Under the pieces are notes generated by a model. The model did no database searches and was not told the DNA's origin. It saw only the letters and a program-made list of their open reading frames with translations. This document shows positions 27,864-35,886 of a stretch of 64,000 nt of DNA, one piece after another; position 1 is the first letter of the stretch, and every line of letters begins with the position of its first letter. The position numbers and the translations under genes were made by a program. Origin of the DNA: Natroniella sulfidigena (GTDB taxonomy: Bacteria > Bacillota > Halanaerobiia > Halobacteroidales > Halobacteroidaceae); assembly GCF_023223645.1 (NCBI RefSeq), contig NZ_JALKBY010000001.1, forward strand, positions 62,001 through 126,000, given 5' to 3'.

Positions 27864-28030
27864 TTAGTTTGTCACTTGATAAAAAGATCCTAAAAATTAA
27901 TAATTTAAAGGTCTGATATACCAACTAATTATTATATTAATAATAACTTATTTCCCAGCATTAATCATTACAATATAAAATAAAAAGATGGTTTTTAATT
28001 TTATCTAAAAAAAATTAAGGAGTAGATAAT

Positions 28031-29560
28031 ATGAATCCTATTTTAATTGATGGTAATAGTTTAACTTTAGAAGATGTAATTAAGGTTGCTAGAGAAGGAG
28101 TAAAGGTCGAACTAACAGATGATGCTGTCAAGAAAGTGAAGGAAGCTAGAGCAGTAGTCGATCATTTCGTTGAACAAGAAGAGGTTGTTTATGGAATTAC
28201 TACTGGCTTTGGAGAACTCAGTAATGTTTATATATCTAAAGATAAGACTGAAGATTTACAGAAGAATTTAATTATTAGCCATTCATGTGCAGTTGGTGAA
28301 GCATTTGAAGAAGAAGTAGCTCGAGCAGTAATGCTTCTAAGGGCCAACGCTCTTGCTAAGGGAGTATCAGGGATTAGATTAAAGACTTTAAATACATTAA
28401 TTGAGATGCTTAATCAAGGGGTACATCCTGTGATTCCTCAACAGGGTTCTTTAGGTGCTAGTGGAGATTTGGCTCCATTATCTCATATGGTATTGGTTAT
28501 GTTTGGTGAAGGAGAAGCATTTTATCAAGGTGAAAGAATCTCTGGAAAAGAAGCAATGGAAAAGGCTGGTATAGAGCCAGTTCAGCTTAAAGCTAAAGAA
28601 GGATTGGCCTTGATTAATGGAACTCAGATTATGACTGCTGTAGGAGCATTGACCGTTTATGATGCTATTAACTTAGCTAAGATAGCAGAGATTTCTTCAG
28701 CTTTAACAGTCGAAGCATTGAATGGAATTACTGATGCGTTTGATGAAAAGGTTCATCAAGCTAGACCACATAAACATCAGATTAATTGTGCTAAAAACTT
28801 ATTGAAGTTGACAGAAGGTAGCGAATCTACAACTAGACAAGGGGAAGTAAGAGTTCAAGATGCATATACCTTAAGATGTCTACCACAGATTCATAGTGCT
28901 AGTAAAGATGCTATTGAATATGTCAAAGAGAAGGTTGAGGTTGAAATCAATTCTGCAACCGATAACCCTTTGATCTTTGCTGAAGAGAATCAAGTTATCT
29001 CTGGTGGTAACTTCCACGGACAGCCGATGGCTTTACCGCTTGATTTTTTAGGGATGGCTTTAGCAGAATTAGCTAATGTTGCAGAAAGAAGGATAGAGCG
29101 GCTTGTAAATCCAACCTTAAGTGGTTTGCCACCATTTTTAATCGATGATGGTGGGGTTAACTCTGGCTTTATGATTACTCAATATTCAGCAGCATCATTG
29201 GTCTCTGAAAATAAGGTGCTGGCCCATCCAGCTAGTGTTGATTCGATTCCATCTTCAGCCAATAAAGAGGATCATGTAAGTATGGGAACTACTGCTGCCA
29301 GACAGACCAAGCAGATTTTAGATAATGCGAAAAATGTCTTAGCAATTGAATTGATGGCAGCAGCTCAAGCAATAGATTTAAGAATTGAAGCTGAGCAGTT
29401 AGGAAAAGGAACCCAAGTTGCTTACAAAAAAATTAGAGAAAGTATAGATAAATTGACTGAAGATAGAATCATGTATCTAGATATTAACCAATCTGCTTCT
29501 TTAATTGAAGAAAATGTTATAGTTGAAGCTGTAGAAGAAGCAGTAGGTCAATTAGATTAA
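28031..29560 (+). CDS. hutH: Histidine ammonia-lyase
   Basis: This 509-residue enzyme removes ammonia from histidine to make urocanate. The MIO prosthetic group should form from Ala143-Ser144-Gly145 within GSLGASGDLAPLSH. YGITTGFGEL near residue 54 (catalytic Tyr), SATDNPLIF and SSANKEDHVSMG are also typical. The length is standard. ATG 28031 follows TAAGGAG. A gap of 224 bases separates it from the transporter; no SARP-type pair is seen in that gap, so it may be read from the transporter promoter or its own. Confidence 0.96.
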   Translation: MNPILIDGNSLTLEDVIKVAREGVKVELTDDAVKKVKEARAVVDHFVEQEEVVYGITTGFGELSNVYISKDKTEDLQKNLIISHSCAVGEAFEEEVARAVMLLRANALAKGVSGIRLKTLNTLIEMLNQGVHPVIPQQGSLGASGDLAPLSHMVLVMFGEGEAFYQGERISGKEAMEKAGIEPVQLKAKEGLALINGTQIMTAVGALTVYDAINLAKIAEISSALTVEALNGITDAFDEKVHQARPHKHQINCAKNLLKLTEGSESTTRQGEVRVQDAYTLRCLPQIHSASKDAIEYVKEKVEVEINSATDNPLIFAEENQVISGGNFHGQPMALPLDFLGMALAELANVAERRIERLVNPTLSGLPPFLIDDGGVNSGFMITQYSAASLVSENKVLAHPASVDSIPSSANKEDHVSMGTTAARQTKQILDNAKNVLAIELMAAAQAIDLRIEAEQLGKGTQVAYKKIRESIDKLTEDRIMYLDINQSASLIEENVIVEAVEEAVGQLD

Positions 29561-29588
29561 AGTATAATAATAAAAAATTTGAAGATAA

Positions 29589-29627
29589 ACTAGAAGCATC
29601 CTTGGGGGAGGGTGCTTCTAGTTTTTT
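29589..29627 (+). terminator. Intrinsic terminator after hutH
   Basis: CTAGAAGCATCC and GGTGCTTCTAG form a stem around a TTGGGGGAG loop, followed by six T. Confidence 0.9.
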
Positions 29628-29641
29628 GTTGATAAGTTTTT

Positions 29642-29692
29642 GAATTACTTAAACTTAGACTTATTCTTAGACTATGGCCGAAGGCCATTTTG
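29642..29692. repeat. Hexamer half-array with GGCCGAAGGCC hairpin
   Basis: Units CTTAAA, CTTAGA, CTTATT and CTTAGA are followed by a small ATGGCCGAAGGCCAT hairpin and TTTGTTT. The same tail form occurs at 9890-9940 and 10015-10050. There is no left arm here. Confidence 0.65.
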
Positions 29693-29693
29693 T

Positions 29694-29867
29694 TTAGCAT
29701 CCATATTGCACAGCACTAAATTTTTTGTTACGTAATAAGTTATAAATCTCAGTATATTTTTTAGAATATTTTTCATCTGTTTTAGAGATGTCAATATTAT
29801 CTAAAATTTCTGTCGTCAATTTATCAATTTTGTAATCTTTAGGAGTAGGTGTTTCTACTTGATTCAT
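29694..29867 (-). CDS. Small hypothetical protein (57 aa) ending in Cys
   Basis: An ORF of 57 codons on the minus strand, with ATG at 29867 and a strong AAAGGAGGG seven bases upstream of it, the best ribosome site in this gap. The product is hydrophilic, rich in Lys, Thr, Asp and Tyr, with no signal peptide or membrane segment, and ends FSAVQYGC. I do not recognise the family. It lies alone in the 900-base gap between hutH and glmS and points away from glmS. The stop codon directly abuts the hexamer half-array. Confidence 0.6.
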   Translation of the reverse strand: MNQVETPTPKDYKIDKLTTEILDNIDISKTDEKYSKKYTEIYNLLRNKKFSAVQYGC

Positions 29868-30011
29868 ATTTGTTCCCTCCTTTCTTTATCCAATTTAGAT
29901 TAGTTTATAGTTTTAAATTTAGATATCTATTTAAATTGCTCTTAACTAATTTATTCGACATGGCTTACAAAAATCCTTTATTGCTTTAAAGAATTATCGT
30001 AAGAAAACAAA

Positions 30012-30111
30012 ATTGAGTCTAAGGTTAAGTTTAAGACTAAGTCAATCATAAAAAAGCATAAAAGTTTAGGGCTCTTACTTAACCTCAACCTTAACCTTAA
30101 ACTTAAATTTA
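30012..30111. repeat. Hexamer inverted-repeat element upstream of glmS
   Basis: Left units AGTCTA, AGGTTA, AGTTTA and AGACTA (30015-30040), a middle with ATCATAAAAAA and TTTAGGGCTCTTA, and right units CTTAAC, CTCAAC, CTTAAC, CTTAAA and CTTAAA (30077-30107). It ends five bases before the SARP-type promoter. Confidence 0.8.
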
Positions 30112-30115
30112 TAAA

Positions 30116-30147
30116 TTGACCTTTATTTGACGTTGATACTTTATGAT
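30116..30147 (+). promoter_or_regulatory. SARP-type activator promoter upstream of glmS
   Basis: TTGAC at 30116-30120 and TTGACG at 30127-30132 (11-bp period), 9 bases, then TATGAT at 30142-30147. An 18-bp perfect palindrome CTTAAAATATATTTTAAG follows at 30151-30168, over the expected transcription start. Confidence 0.7.
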
Positions 30148-30359
30148 TAACTTAAAATATATTTTAAGTAGGGATTGGGTTAATCACTTTAATAAATTAT
30201 TATTTTTCAATCAGATAACCCATTCAATATTGATTTAAACTTATTATAATTGAGTAATTTATTTTGATTATGTTGAAAATATTGAATAAGGAGTCTGCTA
30301 GAAGGTTTAAATGGTTGTTTATTACACAAAATCAGTTAAGTAATTAATTTTTTTAAGAA

Positions 30360-30375
30360 TGGTATCTAACTTGCA
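30360..30375 (+). promoter_or_regulatory. Candidate sigma-54 promoter upstream of glmS
   Basis: TGGTATCTAACTTGCA has the GG and GC dinucleotides of a -24/-12 promoter at the exact family spacing (TGG-N9-TTGCA). It is the only such site noticed in the island, which also encodes a sigma-54 activator at 36.1 kb. It lies about 105 bases before the glmS start. Confidence 0.55.
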
Positions 30376-30411
30376 TTAAGATTTTAGTAGAGGTATGATT
30401 ATGTATAGTGA

Positions 30412-30456
30412 GCTTACAATAAAGATTAAATTTTTGATATTTTTGCTTACAATAAA
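30412..30456 (+). repeat. Direct repeat GCTTACAATAAA, 33 bp apart
   Basis: The 12-mer occurs at 30412-30423 and 30445-30456, a period of 33 bp (about three helix turns), between the candidate sigma-54 promoter and the glmS ribosome site. Confidence 0.6.
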
Positions 30457-30480
30457 ATTAGATTAGAGGTGGGAGAGTCT

Positions 30481-30921
30481 ATGGTAGAAAAGAAGACGGT
30501 TGTAATGGGGGTTATTGGTTCAGATGTTCATGCAGTAGGCAATAGAATTTTAGAAGAAGCGTTTACAAAAGCAGGCTTTGATGTTGTCAATATTGGGGTG
30601 TTGGCCCCGCAAGAAGAGTTTATTAATGCTGCTATTGAAACAGATGCAGATGCTATTTTGGTTTCTTCACTGTATGGTCATGGAGAACTTGATTGCAAAG
30701 GGTTTAGAGCTAAATGTGTTGAAACCGGCTTGGATGATATTATATTATATGTTGGTGGTAATTTAGTAGTTGGTAAGCAGGAGTGGGAACCAACTGAGAA
30801 AAAGTTTTTAGAGATGGGATTTGATAGGGTCTATCCTCCAGGTACATTACCTGAAGAGCCAATTGCTGATTTGAGGCAGGATTTAGGAATAAATAATGAA
30901 ACTAATCAGGAGGGAAAGTAG
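30481..30921 (+). CDS. glmS: Methylaspartate (glutamate) mutase subunit S
   Basis: A 146-residue B12-binding subunit of glutamate mutase. The base-off cobalamin motif DxHxxG is present as Asp15, His17 and Gly20 in [19 protein letters not shown] and GGNLVVGK further fit subunit S of glutamate mutase rather than the methylmalonyl-CoA enzyme. With GlmE it rearranges L-glutamate to 3-methyl-L-aspartate. ATG 30481 is preferred; GGTGGGA lies seven bases before it, while GTG 30469 lies within that ribosome site. The glmE start follows one base after the stop. Confidence 0.94.
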   Translation: MVEKKTVVMGVIGSDVHAVGNRILEEAFTKAGFDVVNIGVLAPQEEFINAAIETDADAILVSSLYGHGELDCKGFRAKCVETGLDDIILYVGGNLVVGKQEWEPTEKKFLEMGFDRVYPPGTLPEEPIADLRQDLGINNETNQEGK

Positions 30922-30922
30922 A

Positions 30923-32371
30923 ATGGAACTAAAAAATCAGAAGTGGGACTTAGAAAAATTCAACCAAATTAGAGCAGAAGTTTTAGGGCAATGGCCGACA
31001 GGAGACGCAGTAGATTTAGATGAAGCTATTGCTTATCATAAAAATTTAGCACCAGAGAAGGTGATGGCTAATAAATTAGCAACAGCTAAAAAAGAAGGGG
31101 TTTCTTTAATTCAGCCGCGAGCAGGAGTAGCTTTGATTGATCAACATATTGAGCTATTACAGTTTTTAAGGGAAGAAGGAAGAGCGGATGTATTACCGAC
31201 TACGATCGATAGTTATACTAGACAGAATAATTATCAAGAAGCAGCGGATGGGATTGAGGAGAGCCGTAATGAAGGTAGATCATTATTAAATGGATTTCCA
31301 GCGGTTAATCATGGAGTTGACGGTTGTAGACAGCTAGTTGAAGCTTTAGATGCTCCATTGCAGGTTAGACATGGTACTCCAGATGCTAGATTATTAGCTG
31401 AGATTACTTTAGCAGGTGGATTTACTGATTATGAAGGGGGAGGAATCTCTTATAATATCCCTTATGCTAAGGATGTCTCAATAGAACAGACATTATATGA
31501 TTGGCAGTATGTTGATCGTTTGATTGGACTTTATGAAGAGCGGGGAGTCAAGATCAATCGTGAGCCGTTTGGCCCGTTGACTGGAACTTTAGTACCACCT
31601 TCTGTTTCTCATAGTGTAGCAATTATAGAGGCATTATTGGCCGTTGAACAGGGGGTTAAGAATCTAACTTTAGGATATGGTCAGTGTGGTAATTTGATTC
31701 AGGATGTTGCTGCGATTAAGACTTTAGAGGAATTGGCGGAAGAATACTTAGCTGATTATGATGATATAATGTTGACTACAGTCTTTCATCAATGGATGGG
31801 TGGTTTCCCTCAAGATGAAGCACAAGCTTTTGGAGTTATTTCGTGGGGAGCTGCTACAGCTGCTTTAGCTAAAGCAACTAAGGTTATTGTTAAGACACCA
31901 CATGAAGCGTTAGGGATTCCAACTAAAGAAGCAAATGCCCAAGGTTTAAGAACTACTAAGCAGTTGATCAATATGCTTAAAGATCAAGAGTTTGCTTCTA
32001 ATGGCAGATTAGAAAAAGAAAAAGAGATGATTAAAAAAGAGACTAGACAGATTTTAGATCGGGTCTTTGAGTTAGGTGATGGTGATATAGCTCAAGGTAC
32101 GGTTAAAGCTTTTACATCAGGGATTATAGATATACCTTTTGCACCAAGTAGGTATAATGCTGGTAATATCTTGCCTGCTAGAGATAATGAAGGAGCAGTA
32201 AGATATTTAAATCCAGGTAATCTACCTTTCTCAGATGAAGTATTAGAATTTAATCAAGCTAAATTAGAAGAGCGTGGAAAAGAGGAGTTACGAGAGCCTA
32301 ACTTCCAGATGGTAATTGATGATATTTATGCTATCGGTAAGGGTAAACTAGTAGGAAGACCGCGGGAGTAA
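30923..32371 (+). CDS. glmE: Methylaspartate (glutamate) mutase subunit E
   Basis: The 482-residue catalytic TIM-barrel subunit of glutamate mutase, which binds glutamate and forms the radical with the adenosylcobalamin held by GlmS. Its length matches the Clostridium enzyme. Recognisable text includes [34 protein letters not shown] and [12 protein letters not shown] near residue 150, which includes arginines that bind the substrate carboxylates in the family. ATG 30923 follows AGGAGGG and gives a one-base gap from glmS, so the two are coupled. Confidence 0.95.
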   Translation: MELKNQKWDLEKFNQIRAEVLGQWPTGDAVDLDEAIAYHKNLAPEKVMANKLATAKKEGVSLIQPRAGVALIDQHIELLQFLREEGRADVLPTTIDSYTRQNNYQEAADGIEESRNEGRSLLNGFPAVNHGVDGCRQLVEALDAPLQVRHGTPDARLLAEITLAGGFTDYEGGGISYNIPYAKDVSIEQTLYDWQYVDRLIGLYEERGVKINREPFGPLTGTLVPPSVSHSVAIIEALLAVEQGVKNLTLGYGQCGNLIQDVAAIKTLEELAEEYLADYDDIMLTTVFHQWMGGFPQDEAQAFGVISWGAATAALAKATKVIVKTPHEALGIPTKEANAQGLRTTKQLINMLKDQEFASNGRLEKEKEMIKKETRQILDRVFELGDGDIAQGTVKAFTSGIIDIPFAPSRYNAGNILPARDNEGAVRYLNPGNLPFSDEVLEFNQAKLEERGKEELREPNFQMVIDDIYAIGKGKLVGRPRE

Positions 32372-32490
32372 TAGTTGACGGTTGACAGTTAACGGTTGAC
32401 GGTTAAGAGCAAAATTTTGTTTTATTTGGTCTTGATTTTGAGGTTTTAAAAGGGTTTAACTGTACACTGTAAACTGTACACTGTAAACTA
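32372..32490. repeat. Heptamer inverted-repeat element, copy 4 (short)
   Basis: Left units GTTGACG, GTTGACA, GTTAACG, GTTGACG and GTTAAGA (32374-32408) and right units ACTGTAC and ACTGTAA repeated (32459-32488), with a shorter middle than other copies. It lies between glmE and mal. Confidence 0.8.
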
Positions 32491-32588
32491 GAACGAGAGT
32501 GCAGAAAAATTTAAAGTTATGCTAGAAATTGAGATGATGGAATTAAATTCAGTTAAAAGTAGTGAATAGTAAACAGGGGGGGATTAAG

Positions 32589-33830
32589 ATGAAAATTAAG
32601 CAAGTAATTACTTCTCCAGGAATGACAGGATTTTATTTTGATGATCAGCAAGCGATTAAGGATGGTGCTGAAAATGATGAATTCTCTTATGTAGGTCAAG
32701 CTAAGACTGAAGGATTTAGTTCAATTCGTCAAGCTGGAGAATCAATTTCAGTAATGCTTATTTTAGAAGATGATCAAGTAGCTTATGGTGATTGTGCGGC
32801 AGTTCAGTATTCTGGAGCTGGAGGAAGAGATCCATTATTTTTGGCCCAGGAGTTTATTCCAGTGATTGAAGAAGAGATTGCCCCTCATTTAATTGGAAGA
32901 GAGTTAGATTCTTTTAAGGAATTAGCAGAGGAGATCGAGCAATTTTCTAGAGATGGAGAGAGGTTACACACAGCAATTCGCTATGGTATCACTCAAGCAC
33001 TATTGGATGCAGTGGCTAAAGCTAAGCGAAAGACGATGACAGAGATAGTAGTTGAAGAATATGATTTAGAATTGATTGCTAAGCCTGTACCGATCTTTAC
33101 CCAGACTGGTGATGATAGATATGTTAACGTTGATAAGATGGTGATTAAGCATACAGATGTAATGCCTCATGCGTTGATCAATAATGTTGAAGAGAAGCTA
33201 GGTGAAGACGGGGAGAAGTTATTAGAGTATGTTAGCTGGTTAAAGAAGAGAGTTAGGAAGTTACGACCGAGCTCAGACTATCTACCTATCTTTCATATAG
33301 ATGTCTATGGTACGATCGGTCTAGCATTCGATAATGATCCGCAGCAGATGGCAGATTATTTAGAAGAGTTGGCCCAGGCTGCCAAGCCACATACTCTCAG
33401 AATTGAAGGGCCAATGGATTCTGGTAGCAGAGAACAACAGATTAAGGATATGAAGGCTTTAAGGGAAGAAGTCCAAAACAGAGAGATAGCAGTCGAATTG
33501 GTGGCTGATGAATGGTGTAATACCCTTGAAGATATCAAGATGTTTGTTGATCAAGAGGCAGCAGATGTTGTCCAGATTAAGACACCTGATCTAGGTGGAA
33601 TTAATAATACAATAGAAGCGGTATTATATTGTAAAAAGAATGATGTAGGAGCTTATCAGGGCGGAACCTGTAATGAAACGGATCGTTCTGCTCAAGTCTG
33701 TGTTAATTTAGCCTTGGCAACCAGACCTGATCAGATGTTAGCTAAACCAGGAATGGGTGTTGATGAAGGATTTATGATCGTTAAAAATGAGATGGAGCGA
33801 GTCTTGGCTTTACTTAAAACTAGATCTTAA
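32589..33830 (+). CDS. mal: Methylaspartate ammonia-lyase
   Basis: A 413-residue enolase-superfamily enzyme that eliminates ammonia from 3-methylaspartate to give mesaconate. The opening MKIKQVITSPGMTGFYFDDQ is typical; the barrel shows metal-site residues in FHIDVYGTIG and ELVADEWCN, and the catalytic lysine is expected in VVQIKTPDLGG (about residue 330). GTCNETDRSAQV near residue 360 is conserved. ATG 32589 follows a GGGGGG ribosome site. It directly extends the GlmES step. Confidence 0.96.
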   Translation: MKIKQVITSPGMTGFYFDDQQAIKDGAENDEFSYVGQAKTEGFSSIRQAGESISVMLILEDDQVAYGDCAAVQYSGAGGRDPLFLAQEFIPVIEEEIAPHLIGRELDSFKELAEEIEQFSRDGERLHTAIRYGITQALLDAVAKAKRKTMTEIVVEEYDLELIAKPVPIFTQTGDDRYVNVDKMVIKHTDVMPHALINNVEEKLGEDGEKLLEYVSWLKKRVRKLRPSSDYLPIFHIDVYGTIGLAFDNDPQQMADYLEELAQAAKPHTLRIEGPMDSGSREQQIKDMKALREEVQNREIAVELVADEWCNTLEDIKMFVDQEAADVVQIKTPDLGGINNTIEAVLYCKKNDVGAYQGGTCNETDRSAQVCVNLALATRPDQMLAKPGMGVDEGFMIVKNEMERVLALLKTRS

Positions 33831-34123
33831 TTACAATATTGTGTCACTTTCGATATGTTATTAATATGAGGAAAGTTTCTCGTTCGGAAAGATTTTTTCT
33901 GAGTTTCTAAGACTCACCTTCAATCAAACAAGAGCAAGTTAATTTTAAAATAGGAAAATTAACTAATTCATGCTCTAATTTGATTTTCGGTTCATCAAGA
34001 AACTAAACGAAAAAATCTAGATGTCACTGCGAAACATTCCTCATGATAGTTTGGATTTGTTTTTATGGTTTTAATGATTTTAACTGTCAACTGTACACTG
34101 TACACTGTAAACTGTCAACTGAT
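33831..34123. repeat. Large palindromic element plus heptamers, copy 2
   Basis: This is almost the same sequence as 7752-8030. The palindromic core (33865-34047) differs from the first copy at only about five positions by eye. The right heptamer array has one more ACTGTAC unit than copy 1, and the linker has a 9-base insertion. It lies between mal and the AtuA-like gene and accounts for a spurious upstream extension of that gene. Confidence 0.85.
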
Positions 34124-34145
34124 AAAGAAAGGTGGGATGAATAAT

Positions 34146-35519
34146 ATGAAAGAAATTAGAGTTCTATCCCCAACAGCAATTTTGGGTTATGGATTTCCAG
34201 TTGAATCCTTTGAACGTGGATTAGATAAAGAACCAGATCTGATTGCAGTCGATGCTGGTTCAAGTGACCCTGGCCCTTATTACTTAGGGGCAGGAGTTTC
34301 TTTTACAGATAAGACCGCTGTTAAAAGGGATCTTAAATTAATGATCAAGGCTGGACAAGAAAAGGATATTCCTGTAATTGTAGGAACTGCTGGAGGTGCA
34401 GGAGCTGCTTCTCATTTGGAGTGGTGTACTGAGATTGTAGAGGAGATTGCTCAAGAGGAAGATTTAAGTTTTAAATTAGCGACTATTCAAGCTGAACAGG
34501 AGCAAGAGTTTATCTTAGAGAAGTTTCAAGCAGGACAGATAAGTCCGTTATATCCTGCTCCAGAGCTGACTGAGAAAGAGCTAAAAAGTAGTACTAGAAT
34601 TGTAGGTCAGATGGGAGTAGAGCCTTTTATTGAAGCTTTAGATCAAGAAGCAGAGGTAATTATTGCTGGAAGGGCCTATGATCCGACGGTCTTTGCTAGC
34701 TTCTGTATTAGAGAAGGTTTGCCAGCAGGTTTGGCACTACATATGGGTAAAATTATGGAGTGTGCATCGATAGCAGCAAATCCTGGTAGTGGTAGTGATG
34801 CTATGTTCGGTATCTTGCGTGATGACCATTTTCTGTTAGAACCGTTAAATCCGAAGCGAAGATGTACTACTACTTCAGTAGCAGCTCATACCCTATATGA
34901 AAAGACCAATCCAACTAAACTTCCAGGACCAGGTGGGGTTATTGATTTATCAGAAACTGAATTTGAACAGTATGATGAGCGGACTGTCAAAGTGAGCGGA
35001 AGTAAGTTTGTTGCTGCTGATGAGTATACCATCAAGTTAGAAGGAGCTAAACAGGTTGGTTATCGAACGGTATCGATTGCAGGGACTAGAGATCCAATTA
35101 TGATTGAGCAGCTAGATCATATTATTGAAGTAGTTAAAGAAACAGTTGAAGATAACTTTGTTGACTTAGCTGCTGATGATTATCATTTGCTCTTTAGGAT
35201 TTATGGTCGAGATGGAGTAATGGGTAACCTCGAGCCAGAGCAAGAGGTATCAGGTCATGAGGTAGGAATTATTATTGAGGTTGTAGCTAAGAGCCAAGAA
35301 TTAGCCAATACAATCTGTAGTTTTGCTCGTTCAACGATGTTGCACTATGGTTATCCAGGTCGGGTAGCTACTGCAGGGAATCTAGCTTTTCCTTATTCTC
35401 CATCAGATTTGAAAGCAGGAGAGGTTTATGAATTTAATGTACATCATTTGATTAAGGTCGATGATCCGACAGAATTATTTCCAGTTCAGATAGAAGAGGT
35501 AGGTGAGACAATTGGCTGA
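34146..35519 (+). CDS. AtuA-like (DUF1446) protein
   Basis: A 457-residue protein of the acyclic terpene utilisation AtuA-like family (DUF1446). Glycine-rich text such as DAGSSDPGPYYLGAG near the start, GTAGGAGAASH and IIAGRAYDP is typical. The biochemical role of this family is not settled. It is followed by a DUF4387 protein, with a 17-base overlap or nearly so, a pairing known elsewhere, and both sit between mal and the mesaconase-type hydratase, so a role in the methylaspartate route is inferred. ATG 34146 has GGTGGG nine bases before it; longer starts run into the repeat. Confidence 0.82.
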   Translation: MKEIRVLSPTAILGYGFPVESFERGLDKEPDLIAVDAGSSDPGPYYLGAGVSFTDKTAVKRDLKLMIKAGQEKDIPVIVGTAGGAGAASHLEWCTEIVEEIAQEEDLSFKLATIQAEQEQEFILEKFQAGQISPLYPAPELTEKELKSSTRIVGQMGVEPFIEALDQEAEVIIAGRAYDPTVFASFCIREGLPAGLALHMGKIMECASIAANPGSGSDAMFGILRDDHFLLEPLNPKRRCTTTSVAAHTLYEKTNPTKLPGPGGVIDLSETEFEQYDERTVKVSGSKFVAADEYTIKLEGAKQVGYRTVSIAGTRDPIMIEQLDHIIEVVKETVEDNFVDLAADDYHLLFRIYGRDGVMGNLEPEQEVSGHEVGIIIEVVAKSQELANTICSFARSTMLHYGYPGRVATAGNLAFPYSPSDLKAGEVYEFNVHHLIKVDDPTELFPVQIEEVGETIG

Positions 35520-35838
35520 AGCTAAAAATATCAGAGAATTGGTTGATGTTGTGCGGAGTAAGAATGCTGGCCCGTATGAATTGACTTTTGATCTGATCTT
35601 TAAGAGTTTTGAGATTTATGAACAGGTAAAGAAGTCAGGAGTGATCAATGAAGAGTTGATTGCTCAACTGTATGGTATAGATTTAGAGCAAGTGATTTCA
35701 GTAATTAATTATGATCCAGCTAAAGCGATCAAGGCAACAATTGTTCGACCTTACTCTTCAGGAGCAATTGGAGAGCGGGATGTTTATGGAGCTCAACAAC
35801 ATGCACCTTTGTTGAATATAGAAGTGCCAATTCAATAA
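35512..35838 (+). CDS. DUF4387 family protein
   Basis: A protein of about 108 residues matching the small DUF4387 family: KNIRELVDVVRSKNAGPYELTFDL at its start is characteristic (shown here as the core SKNAGPYELTFD), and IVRPYSSGAIGERDVYGAQQHAP closes it. DUF4387 is often encoded next to, or fused with, AtuA-like proteins, so the two probably act as subunits of one enzyme. The start is TTG 35512 behind AGGTAGGTGA; GTG 35503 is an alternative. A terminator follows. Confidence 0.8.
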   Translation: MAEAKNIRELVDVVRSKNAGPYELTFDLIFKSFEIYEQVKKSGVINEELIAQLYGIDLEQVISVINYDPAKAIKATIVRPYSSGAIGERDVYGAQQHAPLLNIEVPIQ

Positions 35839-35845
35839 TGATAAT

Positions 35846-35884
35846 AATAAAGGCTATATCAGTTTTTTTCTGGTATGGCCTTTA
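35846..35884 (+). terminator. Hairpin after the DUF4387 gene
   Basis: ATAAAGGC and GCCTTTAT form the base of a stem with further pairing inside; the loop holds a T-run. It is followed immediately by a hexamer repeat. Confidence 0.6.
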
Positions 35885-35886
35885 TA

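Noticed and set aside
30148-30480. Cobalamin riboswitch before glmS
   Set aside because: The long leader of a B12-dependent enzyme invites it, but I did not find the conserved B12-box core; a covariance search would settle it.
34065-34145. N-terminal extension of the AtuA-like protein
   Set aside because: It translates the right-hand heptamer array (a 7-codon-periodic peptide), while ATG 34146 has its own ribosome site.
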